Shown here piece after piece: positions 13,546 to 26,942 of a stretch of DNA of 64,000 nucleotides. Location of the stretch: contig JBBHKE010000063.1 in assembly GCA_037447655.1 (NCBI GenBank), positions 14,466-78,465 on the forward strand, given 5' to 3'. A program made the translations under genes and the position numbers. The notes beneath the pieces were generated by a model, which was given only the letters and a program-made list of their open reading frames with translations, made no database searches and was not told the DNA's origin. This DNA comes from Zygnema cylindricum. Lineage: Eukaryota; Streptophyta; Zygnematophyceae; Zygnematales; Zygnemataceae. Every line of letters starts with the position of its first letter. Within the stretch, counting starts at the first letter, position 1.

Positions 13546-14685
13546 TGTTGTCCATAGCCATTTCTAGCCATGGATTCACCCTCGGAAGCACCACAGACTA
13601 CCCAAAAACAGCCTACTTTGAATCAACACAGAATTTTACAGAAATAACAAAACAGGCTGAAACTACATCAACAGACATTTTCTAGGCTTTGAAATAACCT
13701 CACAAAGTTTCAGATAAATATTATAAACAGAGCGATTACATCATCTAGTCAAAATTGCAGAAAAACAGTTTGCCAGAACTTTGATAAAACAGACTAACTT
13801 CACAATGAAGTAAAATACAGACCAGGCACACAATAGGCCTGAAAATATGTGAAAATAATAACAATATAGAGAGGAACACACATGCAGAATTTCAGATAAT
13901 TCTGCCAACAGATCTGAGAGTAATCCTCAGATAAAATTACCAAAAACACCATAAACAGATTTTGGTCCAAAAGTTCCTATGACTAAAAATGACTAAGTCC
14001 TATAAATATACACGAGCTCATTACTGAGTGTACGGAGGCGTACCAGCCGTACGCAATCTACTAGCTACCTCTATTAATGTCAATAAACCCGAATACTTCG
14101 AGGTATGTCAAAAAGAGTAAATCTACACTAATAACTAATACAAATAAAGACAAACCATTGTTGTAAATATTTACAAAGTACACACAATCTTACAAAATCG
14201 TATGCCCAGTCATGCTGAGTCACTCAATGGAACTCCTCGAATTTCGTCAAATATCCCACGACGTCGCGAAGACAATTTAGTCATTCATGTCCACTTGTTA
14301 AAATAATAATCGTACACCGAAATCATTTCCGTACCGCAGCCGCGTCCTTTGCAATAAATACGGCAAATAAAGTACACGTCATTTTTCATAAACGTCGCTT
14401 GTCGCATATAAATTACATTTGTTCAAATTATATGTTCCGTACCGGCGACGTACATTTCGTAAACTTCACATCGGATCGCGTCGCGATCCGCCGTCCATTT
14501 CTTAACGCATTCCGCGCCACTCAATTACTACCTCACGTCCCTTTAATTTTACTCGTACATTTACTCCCCCAATCCGCAAATCCATTCGAACCACCACATT
14601 ACTTTCGATAAAATATTACGCACGCGAAACGTCGCGTGCGCACAAAATGCCGAGTACGCACGAAACCAACTTTTCAAAAACAACA
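13546..14685 (-). mobile_element. Solo LTR of Copia family B
   Basis: This insert starts TGTTGTCCATAGCC and ends TTTTCAAAAACAACA on the plus strand. It matches, with divergence, the two LTRs of the family B element at 48852-49817 and 52415-53389 in the same orientation. It has 5-bp terminal inverted repeats TGTTG/CAACA and is flanked by CTAAT on the left and CTAAC on the right, a 5-bp target duplication with one mismatch. There is no internal region, so it is most simply a solo LTR left by LTR-LTR recombination. It is 1140 bp against 966-975 bp for the other copies, and more diverged, so probably older. The gag start codon region lies at its left end, as in the full element. Confidence 0.85.
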
Positions 14686-17600
14686 CTAACATTTTATGTA
14701 AGTAAGGTAAAAATTCCCGTAAGCGCTTTCAGTTTGTGTAAGTAAGGTAACAATTCTTGTAAGCGCTAATAGTTTGGGTAATTTAAACAACAACTTTTGG
14801 TAGCGCTTACAGTTTGTGTAAGTTAGGTCACAATTATTGTTAGCCCTAACACTTTGTGTAATTTAGATAACAATTCCTTTTAGCGCTAACAGTTTGTGTA
14901 AGTTAGGTAACAATTCATGTTAGCGCTAAAAGTTTGTGTAATTTAGAAAACAATTTTTGTTAGCACTAAGAGTTTGTGTAAGTTACGTAACAGTTCTTGT
15001 TGGCGCTAACAATTTGTATAAGTTAGGTAACAATTGTTGTTAGCGCTAACTGTTTGTGTAAGTTAGGAGACAATTCCTGTTAGCCATAACAGTTTGTGTA
15101 ATTAAGATAACAATTTTTGTTAGCGCTAACTGTTTGTGTAAGTAAGGTAACAATTCCTGTTAGCGCTAACAGCTTTTGTAATTAAGATAACAATTTTTGT
15201 TAGCGCTAACAGTTTGTGTAAGTTAAGTAGCAATTATTGTTAGCCCTAACAGTTTGTGTAATTTAGTAAACAATACATTTTAGCGCTAACATTTTTTGTA
15301 AGTTAGGTAACAATTCCAGTTAGCCCTAAAATTTTGTGTAATTTAGATAACAATTTTTGTTAGCACTAAGAGTTTGTGTAAGTTATGTAACAATTCTTTT
15401 TAGCGCTAACAATTTGTGTAATCTTGATAACAATATTTGTTAGCGCTTACAGTTTGTGTAATTTAGATAACAATTCTTGTTAGCGCTAACAGTTTTTGTA
15501 ATTTAGGTAAAGATTCTAGTTAGCAATAAGAGTTTGTGTAAGTTAGGTTATTATTGTTGTTAGCCCTAACAGTTTGTATAAGTTAGGTAACAATTCGAGT
15601 TAGCTCTAACAGTTTGTGTTATTTAGATAACTATTATTGTTAGCGCTAATAGTTTGTATAATTTAGTAACAATTTTTAGCGCTAACAGTTTGTGTAATTT
15701 AGATAACAATTCTTGTTAGGGCTAACAGCTTTTGTAAGTTAGGTAATAACTCTTGTTAGCGCTAACAGTTTGTGTAATTTAGGTAACAATACTTGTAAGT
15801 GGTAAAGTTTGTGTAATTTAGATAAGATTTCTTATTAGCGCTAATAGTTTGTGTAAATTTGGTCACAATTCTTGTTAGCGCTAACAGTTTGTTTAATTTA
15901 GATAACATTTCATGTTAGCGCTAACAGTTTGTATAAGTTAAATAGCAATTATTGTTAGTGTTAACAGTTTGTGTAAGTTAGGTAACAATTGTTATTAGCG
16001 CTAATAGTTTGTTGAAGTTATGTAACAATACTTGTAAGTGGTAACGTTTTTGTAATAAAGATAATAATTCTTCTTAGTGCTAAATATTTGTGTAAGCTAG
16101 GTTACAATATTTGTTAGAGCTAACAATTTATGTAATATAGATAACAATTCGAGTTAGCGCAAACAGTTTGTGTAATTTAGGTAACAATGTTTGTTAGCGC
16201 TAACAGTTTGTGTAATTTAGATAACAATTCTTGTTAGCGCTAACAGTTTTTGTAAGTTAGGTAATAACTCTTGTTAGAGTTAACAGTTTCTGTAATTTAG
16301 GTAACAATACTTGTAAGTGGTAAAGTTTGTGTAATTTAGATAAGATTTCTTATAAGCGCTAGTAGTTTGTGTAATTTAGATAACTATTCTTGTTAGCGCT
16401 AACAGTTTGTGTAAGTTAGGTAACAATTATTGTTAGCGCTAACTATTTGTGTAATTTAGATAACAATTCTTGTTAGCGCTAAAAGTTTGGTTAAGTTAGA
16501 TAAAAAAAATTATTAGCGCTAAAAGTTTGTGTAATTTAGATAACAATTTTTGTTAGCGCTAACAGTTTGTGTAATTTAGATAAGATTTCTTATTAGCGCT
16601 AATAGTTTGTGTGAGTTACGTAACAATTCTTGTTAGCGCTAACAGTTTGTGTAATTTAGATAACAATTCCTATTAGCGCAAACAGTTTGTATAAGTTAAA
16701 TATCAATTGTTGTTAGCGCTAACAGTTTGTTTAGGTTAGGTAACAATACTTGTAAGCGGTAACGTTTGTGTAATATAGATAACAATTCTTCTTAGCGCTA
16801 ACAGTTTTTGTAAGCTAGGTAACAATACTTGTTAGAGCTAACAATTTGTGTAACTTAGATAACAATTCTTCTTAGCGCTAACAGTTTGGTCAAGTTAGAC
16901 AATTTTTTTTATTAGCGCTAGAAGTTTGTGTAATTTAGATAGCAATTCTTGTTAGCTCGAACAGTTTGTGTAATTTAGAAAACAATTCTTGCTAGCGCTA
17001 ACAGTTTGTGTAAGTTAGGTAACAATTCCAGTTAGAGTTAACAGTTTGTGTAATTTAGATAACAATTCTTGTTAGCGCTAATAGTTTGTGTAAGTTAGGT
17101 AACAATTCTTGTTGGCGCTAACAATTTAAGTAATTTAGATAACAATTCTTAGTAGCGCTAAAAGTTTGTGTAACTTAGATAACAACTCTAATTAGCGCTA
17201 ACAGTTTGTATTATTTAGATAACAATTGTTGTTAGCGCAAACATTTTGTATAAGTTAGGTAACAATTATTCTTAGCGCTAACAGTTTGTATAGGTTAGGT
17301 AACATTTCTTGATAGCTCTAATAGTTTGTGTAAGTTAGGTAACAATTTTTGTTAATCTAACAGTTTTTTGTAAGTTAGGTAACAATTCTTGTTAGCGCTA
17401 ATAGTTTGTGTAAGTTAGGTAACAATACTTGTTAGCGTTTATAGTTTGTGGAATTTAGATAACAATATTTCTTAGCGCTAAAAGTTTATATAAGTTAGGT
17501 AACAATTCTTGTTAGCTCTAATTGTTTGTATAAGTTAGGTAACAATTTTTGTTAGCGCTAAATGTTTGTATATGTTAGGTAACAATTCTTGATAGTGCTC

Positions 17601-20600
17601 ACAGTTTGTGTAATTTAGATAATATTTTTTGTTAGATCTAACAATTTGTGTAAATTAGATGACAATTCATGTTAGCGGTAACAGTTTATGTAATATAGAT
17701 AACAATTCTTGTAAGCGTTAACAATTTGTGCAATTTAGATAACTATTCTTGTTAGCGCTAACAATTTGTATAAATTAGATGACAATTCTTGTTAGCAATA
17801 ATAGTTTGTGTAAGTAAGGTAACAATTCCCATGAGTGCTAACAGTTAATGTAATTTAGTTAACAATTTTTGTTTGCCCTAACAATTTGTTTAAATTAGAT
17901 GAGAATTCTTGTTACTCGTAACAGTTTGTACAATTTAGATAACAATTCTTATTAGCGTTAACAGTTTGTGTGATTCAGATAACAATTCTTATTAGCGCTA
18001 AGAGTTTATGTAAGTAAGGTAACAATTCTTGTAAACTCTAACGGTTTGTGTAAGTAAGGTAACCATTCCTGTTAGCGCAAACAGTTTGTGTTATTTAGAT
18101 AACATTTTTTGTTAACGCTAACAGTTAGTGTAAGTTAGGTAACAATTCTTGTTAGCGCTAATAGTTTGGGTAACTTAAATAACAATTTTTGGTAGCGCTT
18201 ACAGTTTGTGTAAGTTAGGTCACAATTATTGTTAGCCCTAACACTTTTTGTAATTTAGATAACAATTTTTCTAAGCCCTAATAGTTTTTGTAATTTAGTA
18301 AACAATTCATTTTAGCGCTAAGAGATTTTGTAAGTTATGTAACAATTCCAGTTAGCGCTAAAATTTTGTGTAATTTAGATAACAATTTTTGTTAGCACTA
18401 CGAGTTTGTGTAAGTTATGTAACAATTCTTTTTAGCGCTAACAATTTGTGTAATCTTGATAACAATTCTTGTTAGCGCTTATAGTTTGTGTAAGCTAGAT
18501 AACAATTCTTGTTAGCGCTAACTGTTTGTAAAAGTTAGGTAACAATTACTGTTAGCAGTAACACTTTGTATAATTTAGATAACAATTCTTGTTAGCCCTA
18601 CAATTTGTGTAATTTAGATAACAATTTTTGTTAGCGCTAACTGTTTGTATAAGTTAGGTAACAATTCTTGTCAGCGCTAACAGTTTGTGTAATTTAGATA
18701 ACAATTTTTGTTAGCGCTAACAGTTTGTGTAATTAAGATAAGATTTCTTATTAACGCTAATAGTTTGTGTAAGTTACCTAACAATTAGTGTTAGCGCTAA
18801 CAGTTTGTGTAATTTAGATAACAATTCCTGTTAGCGTTAACAGTTTGTATAAGTTAAATAACAATTGTTGTTAGCGCTAACAGTTTGTTTAGGTTAGGTA
18901 ACAATACTTGTAAGCGGTAACGTTTGTGTAATATAGATAACAATTCTTCTTAGTGCTAATAGTTTTTGTAAGCTAGGTAACAATACTTGTTAGAGCTAAC
19001 AATTTGTGTAATTTAGATAACAATTCTTCTTAGCGCTAACAATTTGTGTAAGTTAGGTAATAATTATTGTTAGCGCTAACAGTTTGTGTAATTTAGATAA
19101 CAATTTTTGTTAGCGCTAACGATTTCTATAAGTTAGGTAACAATTATTGTTTGCGTTAACAGTTTGGTTAAGTTAGACAAATTTTTTTATTAGCGCTAGA
19201 AGTTTGTGTAATTTAGATAGCAATTCTTGTTAGCTCGAACAGTTTGTGTAATTTAGATAACAATTCTTGTTAGCGCTAACAGTTTGTGTAAGTTAGGTAA
19301 CAATTCCAATTAGCGTTAAAAGTTAGTGTAATTTAGATAACAATTCTTGTTAGCGCTAATAGTTTGTGTAAGTTAGGTAACAATTCTTGTTGGCGCTAAC
19401 AATTTGTGTAATTTAGATAACAATTCTTAGTAGCCATTAAAGTTTGTGTAACTTAGATAACAATTCTAATTAGCGCTCACAGTTTGTGTAATTTAGATAA
19501 CAATTGTTGTTATCGCTAACATTTTGTATAAGTTAGGTAACTATTATTCTTAGCGCTAACAGTTTGTATAACTTAGGTAACAATTCTTGTTAGCTCTAAT
19601 AGTTTGTGTAAGTTAGGTTACAATTTTTGTTAGCGCTAACAGTTTTGTGTAAGTTAGGCAACAATTCTTGTTAGTGCTAATAGTTTGTGTAAGTTAGGTA
19701 ACAATACTTGTTAGCGCTAACATTTTGTGTAAGTTAGGTAACAATACTTGTTAGCGCTGACAGTTTGTGGAATTTAGATAACAATGTTTCTTAGCGCTAA
19801 AAGTTTTTATATGTTAGGTAACAATTCTTGTTAGCTCTAATTGTTTGTATAAGTTAGGTAACAATTTTTATTAGCGCTAAATGTTTGTATATGTTAGGTA
19901 ACAATTCTTTATAGTGCTCACAGTTTGTGTAAGTTAGATAACATTTTTTGTTGGAGCTGACAATTTGTGTAAATTAGATGACAATTCATGTTAGCGGTAA
20001 CAGTTTATGTAATATAGATAACAATTATTGTAAGCGTTAACAATTTGTGTAATTTTGATAACTATTATTGTAAGGGCTAACAATTTGTGTAAATTAGATG
20101 ACAATTCTTGTTAGCGGTAACATTTTATGTAATTTAGATAACAATTTTTGTTAGCGCTAACAATTTGTGTAAATTAGATGACAAAACTTGTTAGCGCTAA
20201 TAGTTTGTGTAAGTAAGGTAACAATTCCCATGAGCGCTAACAGTTAATAAAATTTAGTCAACGATTTTTGTTAGCGCTAACAATTTGTTTAAATTATATG
20301 ACAATTCTTGTTACTCGTAACAGTTTGTACAATTTAGATAACAATTCTTAATAGCGTTAACAGTTTGTGTGATTCAGATAACAATTATTGTTAGCGCTAA
20401 CAGTTTATCTAAGTAAGGTAAGAATTCTTGTAAACTCTAACAGTTTGTGTAAGTAAGGTAACCATTCCTGTTAGCGCTAACAGTTTGTGTAATTTAGATA
20501 ATAATTTTTGTTAACGCTAACAGTTAGTGTAAGATAGGTAACAATTCTTGTTAGCGGTAATAGTTGGGGTAATTTAAATTACAAGTTTTGGTAGCGCTTA

Positions 20601-23600
20601 CAGTTTGTGTAAGTTAGGTCACAATTATTGTAAGCCCTAGCACTTTGTGTAATTTAGATAACAATATTTCTTAGCCCTAATAGTTTGTGTAATTTACTAA
20701 ACAATTCATTTTAGCGCTAAGAGTTTGTGTAAGTTAGGTAACAATTCGAGTTAGCGCTAAAAGTTTGTGTAATTTAGATAACAATTTTTGTTAGCACTAA
20801 CAAATTGTGTGATCTTGATAACAATTCTTGTTAGCCCTTACAGTTTGTATAAGCTAGATAACAATTTTTGTTAGCGCTAACAGTTTGTAAAAGTTAGGTA
20901 AAATTTTTGTTAGCAGTAACACTTTGTGTAATTTAGATAACAATTCTTGTTAGCCCTACAATTTGTGTAATTTAGATAACAATTTTTGTTAGCGCTAACA
21001 GTTTGTATAAGTTAGGTAACAATTCTTGTCAGGGCTAACAGTTTGTGTAATTTAGATAACAATTTTTGTTAGTGCTAATAGTTTGTATAATTTAGGTAAC
21101 ATTTTTTTTTAGCCCTATAGTTTGTGTAATTTACATAAAAAAAATTGTTAGCGCTAACATTTTGTATAAGTTAGGTAACAATTCTTGTCAGCGCTAACTG
21201 TTTGTGTAATTTAGATAACAATTTTTGTTAGTGGTAACAGTTTGTATAATTTAGGTAACAATTCTTGTTAGCCCTACAGTTTGTGTAATTTAGATAACAA
21301 TTTTTGTTAGCGCTAACAGTTTGTGTAATTAAGATAAGATTTCTTATTAGGGCTAATAGTTTGTGTAAGTTACCTAACAATTCTTGTTAGTGCTAACAGT
21401 TTGTGTAATTTAGATAACAATTCTTGTTAGCGCTAACAGTTTGTATAAGTTAAATAACAATTGTTGTCAGCGCTAACAGTTTGTTTAGGTTAGGTAACAA
21501 TACTTGTAAGCGGTAACGTTTGTGTAATATAGACAACAATTCTTCTTAGTGCTAACAGTTTTTGTAAGCTAGGTAAAAATACTTGATAGAGCTAACAATT
21601 TGTGTAACTTAGATAACAATTCTTCTTAACGCTAACAATTTGTGTAAGTTAGGTAATAATTATTGTTAGCGCTAACAGTTTGTGTAATTTAGATAACAAT
21701 TTTTGTTAGCGCTAACAATTTCTATAAGTTAGGTAACAATTCTTGTTTGCGCTAACAGTTTGGTTAAGTTAGACAAAATTTTTTATTAGCGCTAGAAGTT
21801 TGTGTAATTTAGATAGCAATTCTTGTTAGCTCAAACAGTTTGTGTAATTTAGATAACAATTCTTGTTAGCGCTAACAGTTTGTGTAAGTTAGGTAACAAT
21901 TCCAATTAGCGTTAACAGTTTGTGTAATTTATATAACAATTCTTGTTAGCGCTAATAGTTTGTGTAAGTTAGGTAACAATTCTTGTTGGCGCTAACAATT
22001 TGTGTAATGTAGATAACAATTCTTAGTAGCGCTAAAAGTTTGTGTAACTTAGATAACAATTCTAATTAGCGCTAACAGTTTGTGTAATTTAGAGAACAAT
22101 TGTTGTTATCGCTAACATTTTGTATAAGTTAGGTAACAATTATTCTTAGCGCTAACAGTTTGTATAAGTTAGGTAACAATTCTTGTTAGCTCTAATAGTT
22201 TGTGTAAGTTAGGTAACAATTTTTGTTAGCGCTAACAATTTTGTGTAAGTTAGGTAACAATTGTTCTTAGCGCTAAAAGTTTCTATAAGTTAGGTATTTA
22301 TTATTGTTAGCTCTAATTGTTTGTATAAGTTAGGTAACAATTTTTGTTAGCGCTAAATGTTTGTATATGTTAGGTAACAATTCTTGGTAGTGCTCACAGT
22401 TTGTGTAAGTTAGATAACAATTTTTGTTAGAGCTAACAATTTGTGTAAATTAGATGACAATTCATGTTAGCGGTAACAGTTTTTGTAATATAGATAACAA
22501 TTCTTATAAGCGTTAACAATTTGTGTAATTTAGATAACTATTCTTGTTAGCGCTAACAATTTGTGTAAATTAGATGACAATTTTTGTTAGCGGTAACATT
22601 TTATGTAATTTAGATGACAATTTTTGTTAACGCTAACAATTTGTGTAAATTAGATGACAAAACGTGTTAGCGCTAATAGTTTGTGTAACTAAGGTAACAA
22701 TTCCCATGAGCGCTAACAGATAATGTAATTTAGCTAACAGTTTTTGTTAGCGCTAACAATTTGTTTAAATTAGATGACAATTCTTGTTACTCGTAACAGT
22801 TTGTACAATTTAGATAACAATTCTTATTAGCGTTAACAGTTTGTGTAATTCAGATAACAATTCTTGTAGGCGCTAACAGTTTGTGTAAGTAAGGGTAACC
22901 ATTCCTGTAAGCGCTAACAGTTTGTGTAATTTAGATAACAATTTTTGTTAACGCTAACAGTTTGTGTAATTTAGTAAACAATTCCTTTTAGCGCTAACAG
23001 TTTGTGTAAGTAAGGTTACAATTCTTGTTAGCGCTAAAAGTTTGTGTATTTTAGAAAAAAAAAATTGTTAGCACTAAGAGTTTGTGTAAGTTACCTAACA
23101 ATTATTGTTGGCGCTAACAATTTGTATAAGTTAGGTAACAATTGTTGTTAGCGCTAACTGTTTATGTAAGTTAGGAGACTTTTCATGTTAGCGGTAACAG
23201 TTTGTGTAATTAAAAAATCAATTGTTGTTAGCGCTAACTGTTTGTGTAAGTAAGGTAACAATTCCTGTTAGCGCTAACAATTTTTGTAATTAATATAACA
23301 ATTTTTGTTAACGCTAACTGTTTGTGTAAGTTAGGAATTAATTCTTGTTAGCGTTAATAGTCTGGGTAACTTAAATAACAATATTTGTTAGCGCTAACAG
23401 TTTGTGGAAGTTAAGTAGCAATTATTGTTAGCCCTTACAATTTGTGTAATTTGGATAAAAAATTTTCTTAGCCCTAACAGTTTGTGTAATTTGGACAACA
23501 ATTTTTCTTAGCCTTAACAGTTTGTGTAATTTAGATAACAATTTTTCTTAGCCCTAAAAAGCTTGTGTAATTTAGTAAACAATTCATTTTAGCGCTAATA

Positions 23601-26076
23601 GTTTGTGTAAGTTAGGTAACAATTCCAGTTAGCGCTAAAAAATTGTGTAATTTAGATAACAATTTTTGTTAGCACTAAGAGTTTGTGTAAGTTATGTAAC
23701 ATTTCTTTTTAGCGCTAACAATTTTTGTAATCTTGAAAACAATTCTTGTTAGCGCTTACAATTTGTATAAGCTAGGTAGCAATTCTTGTTAGTGCTAACA
23801 CTTTATGTAATTTAGATAACAATTCTTGTTAGCGCTAACTGTTTGTAAAAGTTAGGTAACAATTATTGTTAGCAGTAACACTTTGTGTAATTTAGATAAC
23901 AATTCTTGTTAGCCCTACAATTTGTGTAATTAAGATAACAATTTTTGTTAGCGCTAACAGTTTGTATAAGTTAGGTAACAATTCTTGTCAGCGCTAACAG
24001 TTTGTGTAATTTAGATAACAATTTTTGTTAACGCTAACAGTGTGTATAATTTAGGTAACAATTCTTGTTAGCCCTACACTTTGTGTAATTTAGATAATAA
24101 TTCTTGTTAACGCTAACAGTTTGTAAAAGTTAGGTAAAAATTATTGTTAGCAGTAAGAGTTTGTGTAATTTAGATAACAATTCTTGTTAGCCCTACAATT
24201 TGTGTAATTTAGATAACAATTTTGTTAGCGCTAACAATTTATATAAGTTAGGTAAAAATTCCTGTTAGGGATAACAGTTTGTGTAAATTAGATAACAATT
24301 TTTGTTAGCAGTAATAGATTGTGTAATTGAGATAACAATTCTTGTTAGCGCTAACACATTGTGTAATTCAGATAATAATTCTTGTCAGCGCCAACAGTTT
24401 GTAAAAGTTAGGTAAAAATTATTGTTAGCAGTAACACTTTGTGTAATTTAGATAACAATTCTTGTTTGCGGTAACAGTTTGTATATTTTAGGTAACAATT
24501 CTTGTTAGCCCTACAGTTTGTGTAATTTAGATAACAATTTTTGTTTGCGCTAACAGTTTGTATAAGTTGGGTATTCTTGTCAGCGATAACAGTTTGTGTT
24601 AGTTAGGTAAAAATTCTTGTTAGCGATAACCGTTTGTGTAAGTTAGGTAATATACTTGTTAGCGCTAACAGTTTGTGTTATTTTGATAACCAAGTCTTGT
24701 TAGGGCTAACAGTTTGTGTAATTTTGATAACAAATCTTCTAGCGCTAACAGTGTGCATACGTTAGGTGACAATTCTTGTTAACGTTAACAGTTTGTATAA
24801 TATAGTTAACAATTCTTGTTAGCCCTAACAGTTTGTGTAATTTAGATGACAATTCTTGTTAACGCTAACAGTTTGGGTAATTTAGATAACAATTTTTGTT
24901 AGCGCTAACACTTTGTGTAATTTAGATAAAAATTATTGTCAGCTCTAACAGTTTGTGTAATTTAGATAACAATTCTTGTTAGCACTAACAGTTTATGTAA
25001 GTTAGGTAACAATTCTTGTTAATGGTATTAGTTTGTAAAAGTTAGATAACAATTCTTGTTACCGTCAATAGTTTGTATAAGTTAGGTAACAATTCCTGTT
25101 AGGGATAACAGTTTGTGTAAGTTAGGTAACAATTCTTGTTAGCGCTAAACGTTTGTGTAAGTAAGGTAACAATTCTTGTCAACGCTAACAGTTTGTGTAA
25201 TTTAGATAACAATTCTTGTTAGTTCTAGCAGTTTGTGTAATTAAGATAACAATTCTTGTTAGCGTTAACAGTTTGTGTAATTTAGATAACATTTCTTTTT
25301 AGCGCTAACAGTTTGTATAAGTTAGGTTACAATTCTTGTTAGCGCTATCAGTCTGTGTTATATAGATAATAATACTTGTTAGAGCTAAAAGTTTGTGCAA
25401 TTTAGATAACAATTCTCGTTAGCGCTAACAGTTTGTGTAAGTTAGGTTATTTTACTTGTTAGCGCTAAGAGTTTTTGTAATTTCGACAACGATTTTTGTT
25501 TGCGCTAACAGTTTGTGTAAGTTATGTAACAATTCTTGTTAGCGCTAACAGTTTGTATACGAGAGGTAACAAATCCTGTTTGCGCTAACAGTTTGTGTAA
25601 TTTAGATAACAATTATTATTAGCGCTGGTAGTTTGGGTAATTTAGATAACAATTTTTGTTAGCGCTAATAGTTTGTGTAATTTAGATAACATTTCTTGTT
25701 AGCGCTAACTGTTTGTATACGATAGGTAACAATTCCTGTTAGCGCTTACAATTTGTGTAATTTAGGTAACAACTCTTGTAATCGCTAACAATTTGTGTAA
25801 GTTCGGCAACAATTCTTATTAGCGCTAACAATATGTGTAAATTAGGTGCCTATTCCTGTTAGCGACATTAGTTTGTGTAATTTAGATAACAATTCTTGTT
25901 AGCGCTAATTGATGTGTTATTAAGAAAAAATAATTTGTTAGCGCTAACAGTTTGTGTAAGTTAGGCAACAATTATTGTTAGCGCTAACAATTTGTGTAAA
26001 TTAGGTAACAATTCATGTTAGCAGTAACAATTTGTGTAATTGAGATAACACTTCTTGTTAGGGTTAACAATTTCTA
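14686..26076. repeat. 40-bp satellite array, block C, with higher-order repeats
   Basis: Longest uninterrupted block. By eye, groups of variant units recur in order: AAGATAAGATTTCTTATT occurs near 16581, 18735 and 21331, giving spacings of about 2.15 and 2.6 kb. GTTACTCGTA occurs at 17911, 20310 and 22796, giving spacings of about 2.4 and 2.5 kb. This is a higher-order repeat of roughly 55-65 units with gains and losses of single units. The block runs into a Copia fragment at 26077. Confidence 0.95.
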
Positions 26077-26942
26077 TAATGATGGCTGTCTTCCACTGGT
26101 TTCTTTCTGGACAAGTCATCCCCTCTCCATAAGTTTGAGGTTCATCTTGATGAGATTGTTTAGTTACCTTGTTATTAACCTGTTTTTCTTGCAATCTTTT
26201 ACTACTTCTCCTCCCCCCCTCCAAATCTGAGGCCGGAATAGATGGTTCTCGTGGATTCTTTCGAACAAACTCGGCTTCTCCCCTATCCCTCGATTCCGAA
26301 TCAATTTCCACCAAGTCTTCCGCTTCAGGTAGAGTTGTCACTGGAGTTTCCACAGCCGAGTCCTTTTTGGTCTGATTTGTACCTGCAATAATGTCATCTT
26401 CTCTTAAACCTCGATAGTTAGGAAGCTAAAAGTCATCGGAATTTTCTGACTCAAATCTGATTTTTACTGACTTCGTATATTTGAAGGGATCCACAGACTT
26501 TCCTTCATCCATAACTACTAGATGCTTTACTAGGATTATATCTTCCCTTTTAGATCATAAACTCTATATCATTTAACATCCTCATCATATCCTTATAAGT
26601 ATCCCGGTTTTCCTTTAGGATCTAGCTTCCAATTGGACCGATCAGTATCTAGAGTGAATACTTGACTGCCGAAAACCTTTAAGTGAGATATGTCTGGTTT
26701 CCGGCGTGTCCATCTCTCATAAGGTGTTTGATCTTTTATGGTTGAAGTAAGAACTCTATTCTTGAGGTAATTAGCATAGTTCATTGCTCATGCCCAAAAC
26801 CTTTTTCCTATCTTTTTATCTGACAACATACTTCTAGCACTATCACCTAGTGTTCTATTTAACCTTTCAGCTACCCCATTATTTTCCGGATTTTCAGGAA
26901 CTGTCTTTTGGTGTTGGACCCCATCTTCCCTCAGAAAATCCT
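26077..26942 (-). pseudogene. Copia family C fragment: integrase C-terminus and linker
   Basis: On the minus strand, the fragment reads from integrase core remnants near 26940 (a PENNGVAERLNRTL-like motif) through the integrase C-terminal part at 26593-26784 (PYERWTRRKPDISHLKVFGS, typical of Ty1/Copia integrases). It then enters the acidic linker before reverse transcriptase (26077-26353; GGRRSSKRLQ, CPERNQWKTAI). Stops and frameshifts separate the pieces. There are no LTRs and no clear target duplication, so it is a truncated relic or came in by a non-LTR route. Both ends go straight into satellite. The sequence is closest within the window to the element at 62517-64000. Confidence 0.85.

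Noticed and set aside
14399-14611. 70-codon open frame
   Set aside because: Starts at TTG, not ATG, lies inside a solo LTR and has no motif; chance frame.
26015-26375. Plus-strand frames of 68-71 codons
   Set aside because: Shadows of the minus-strand Copia linker; no motif.
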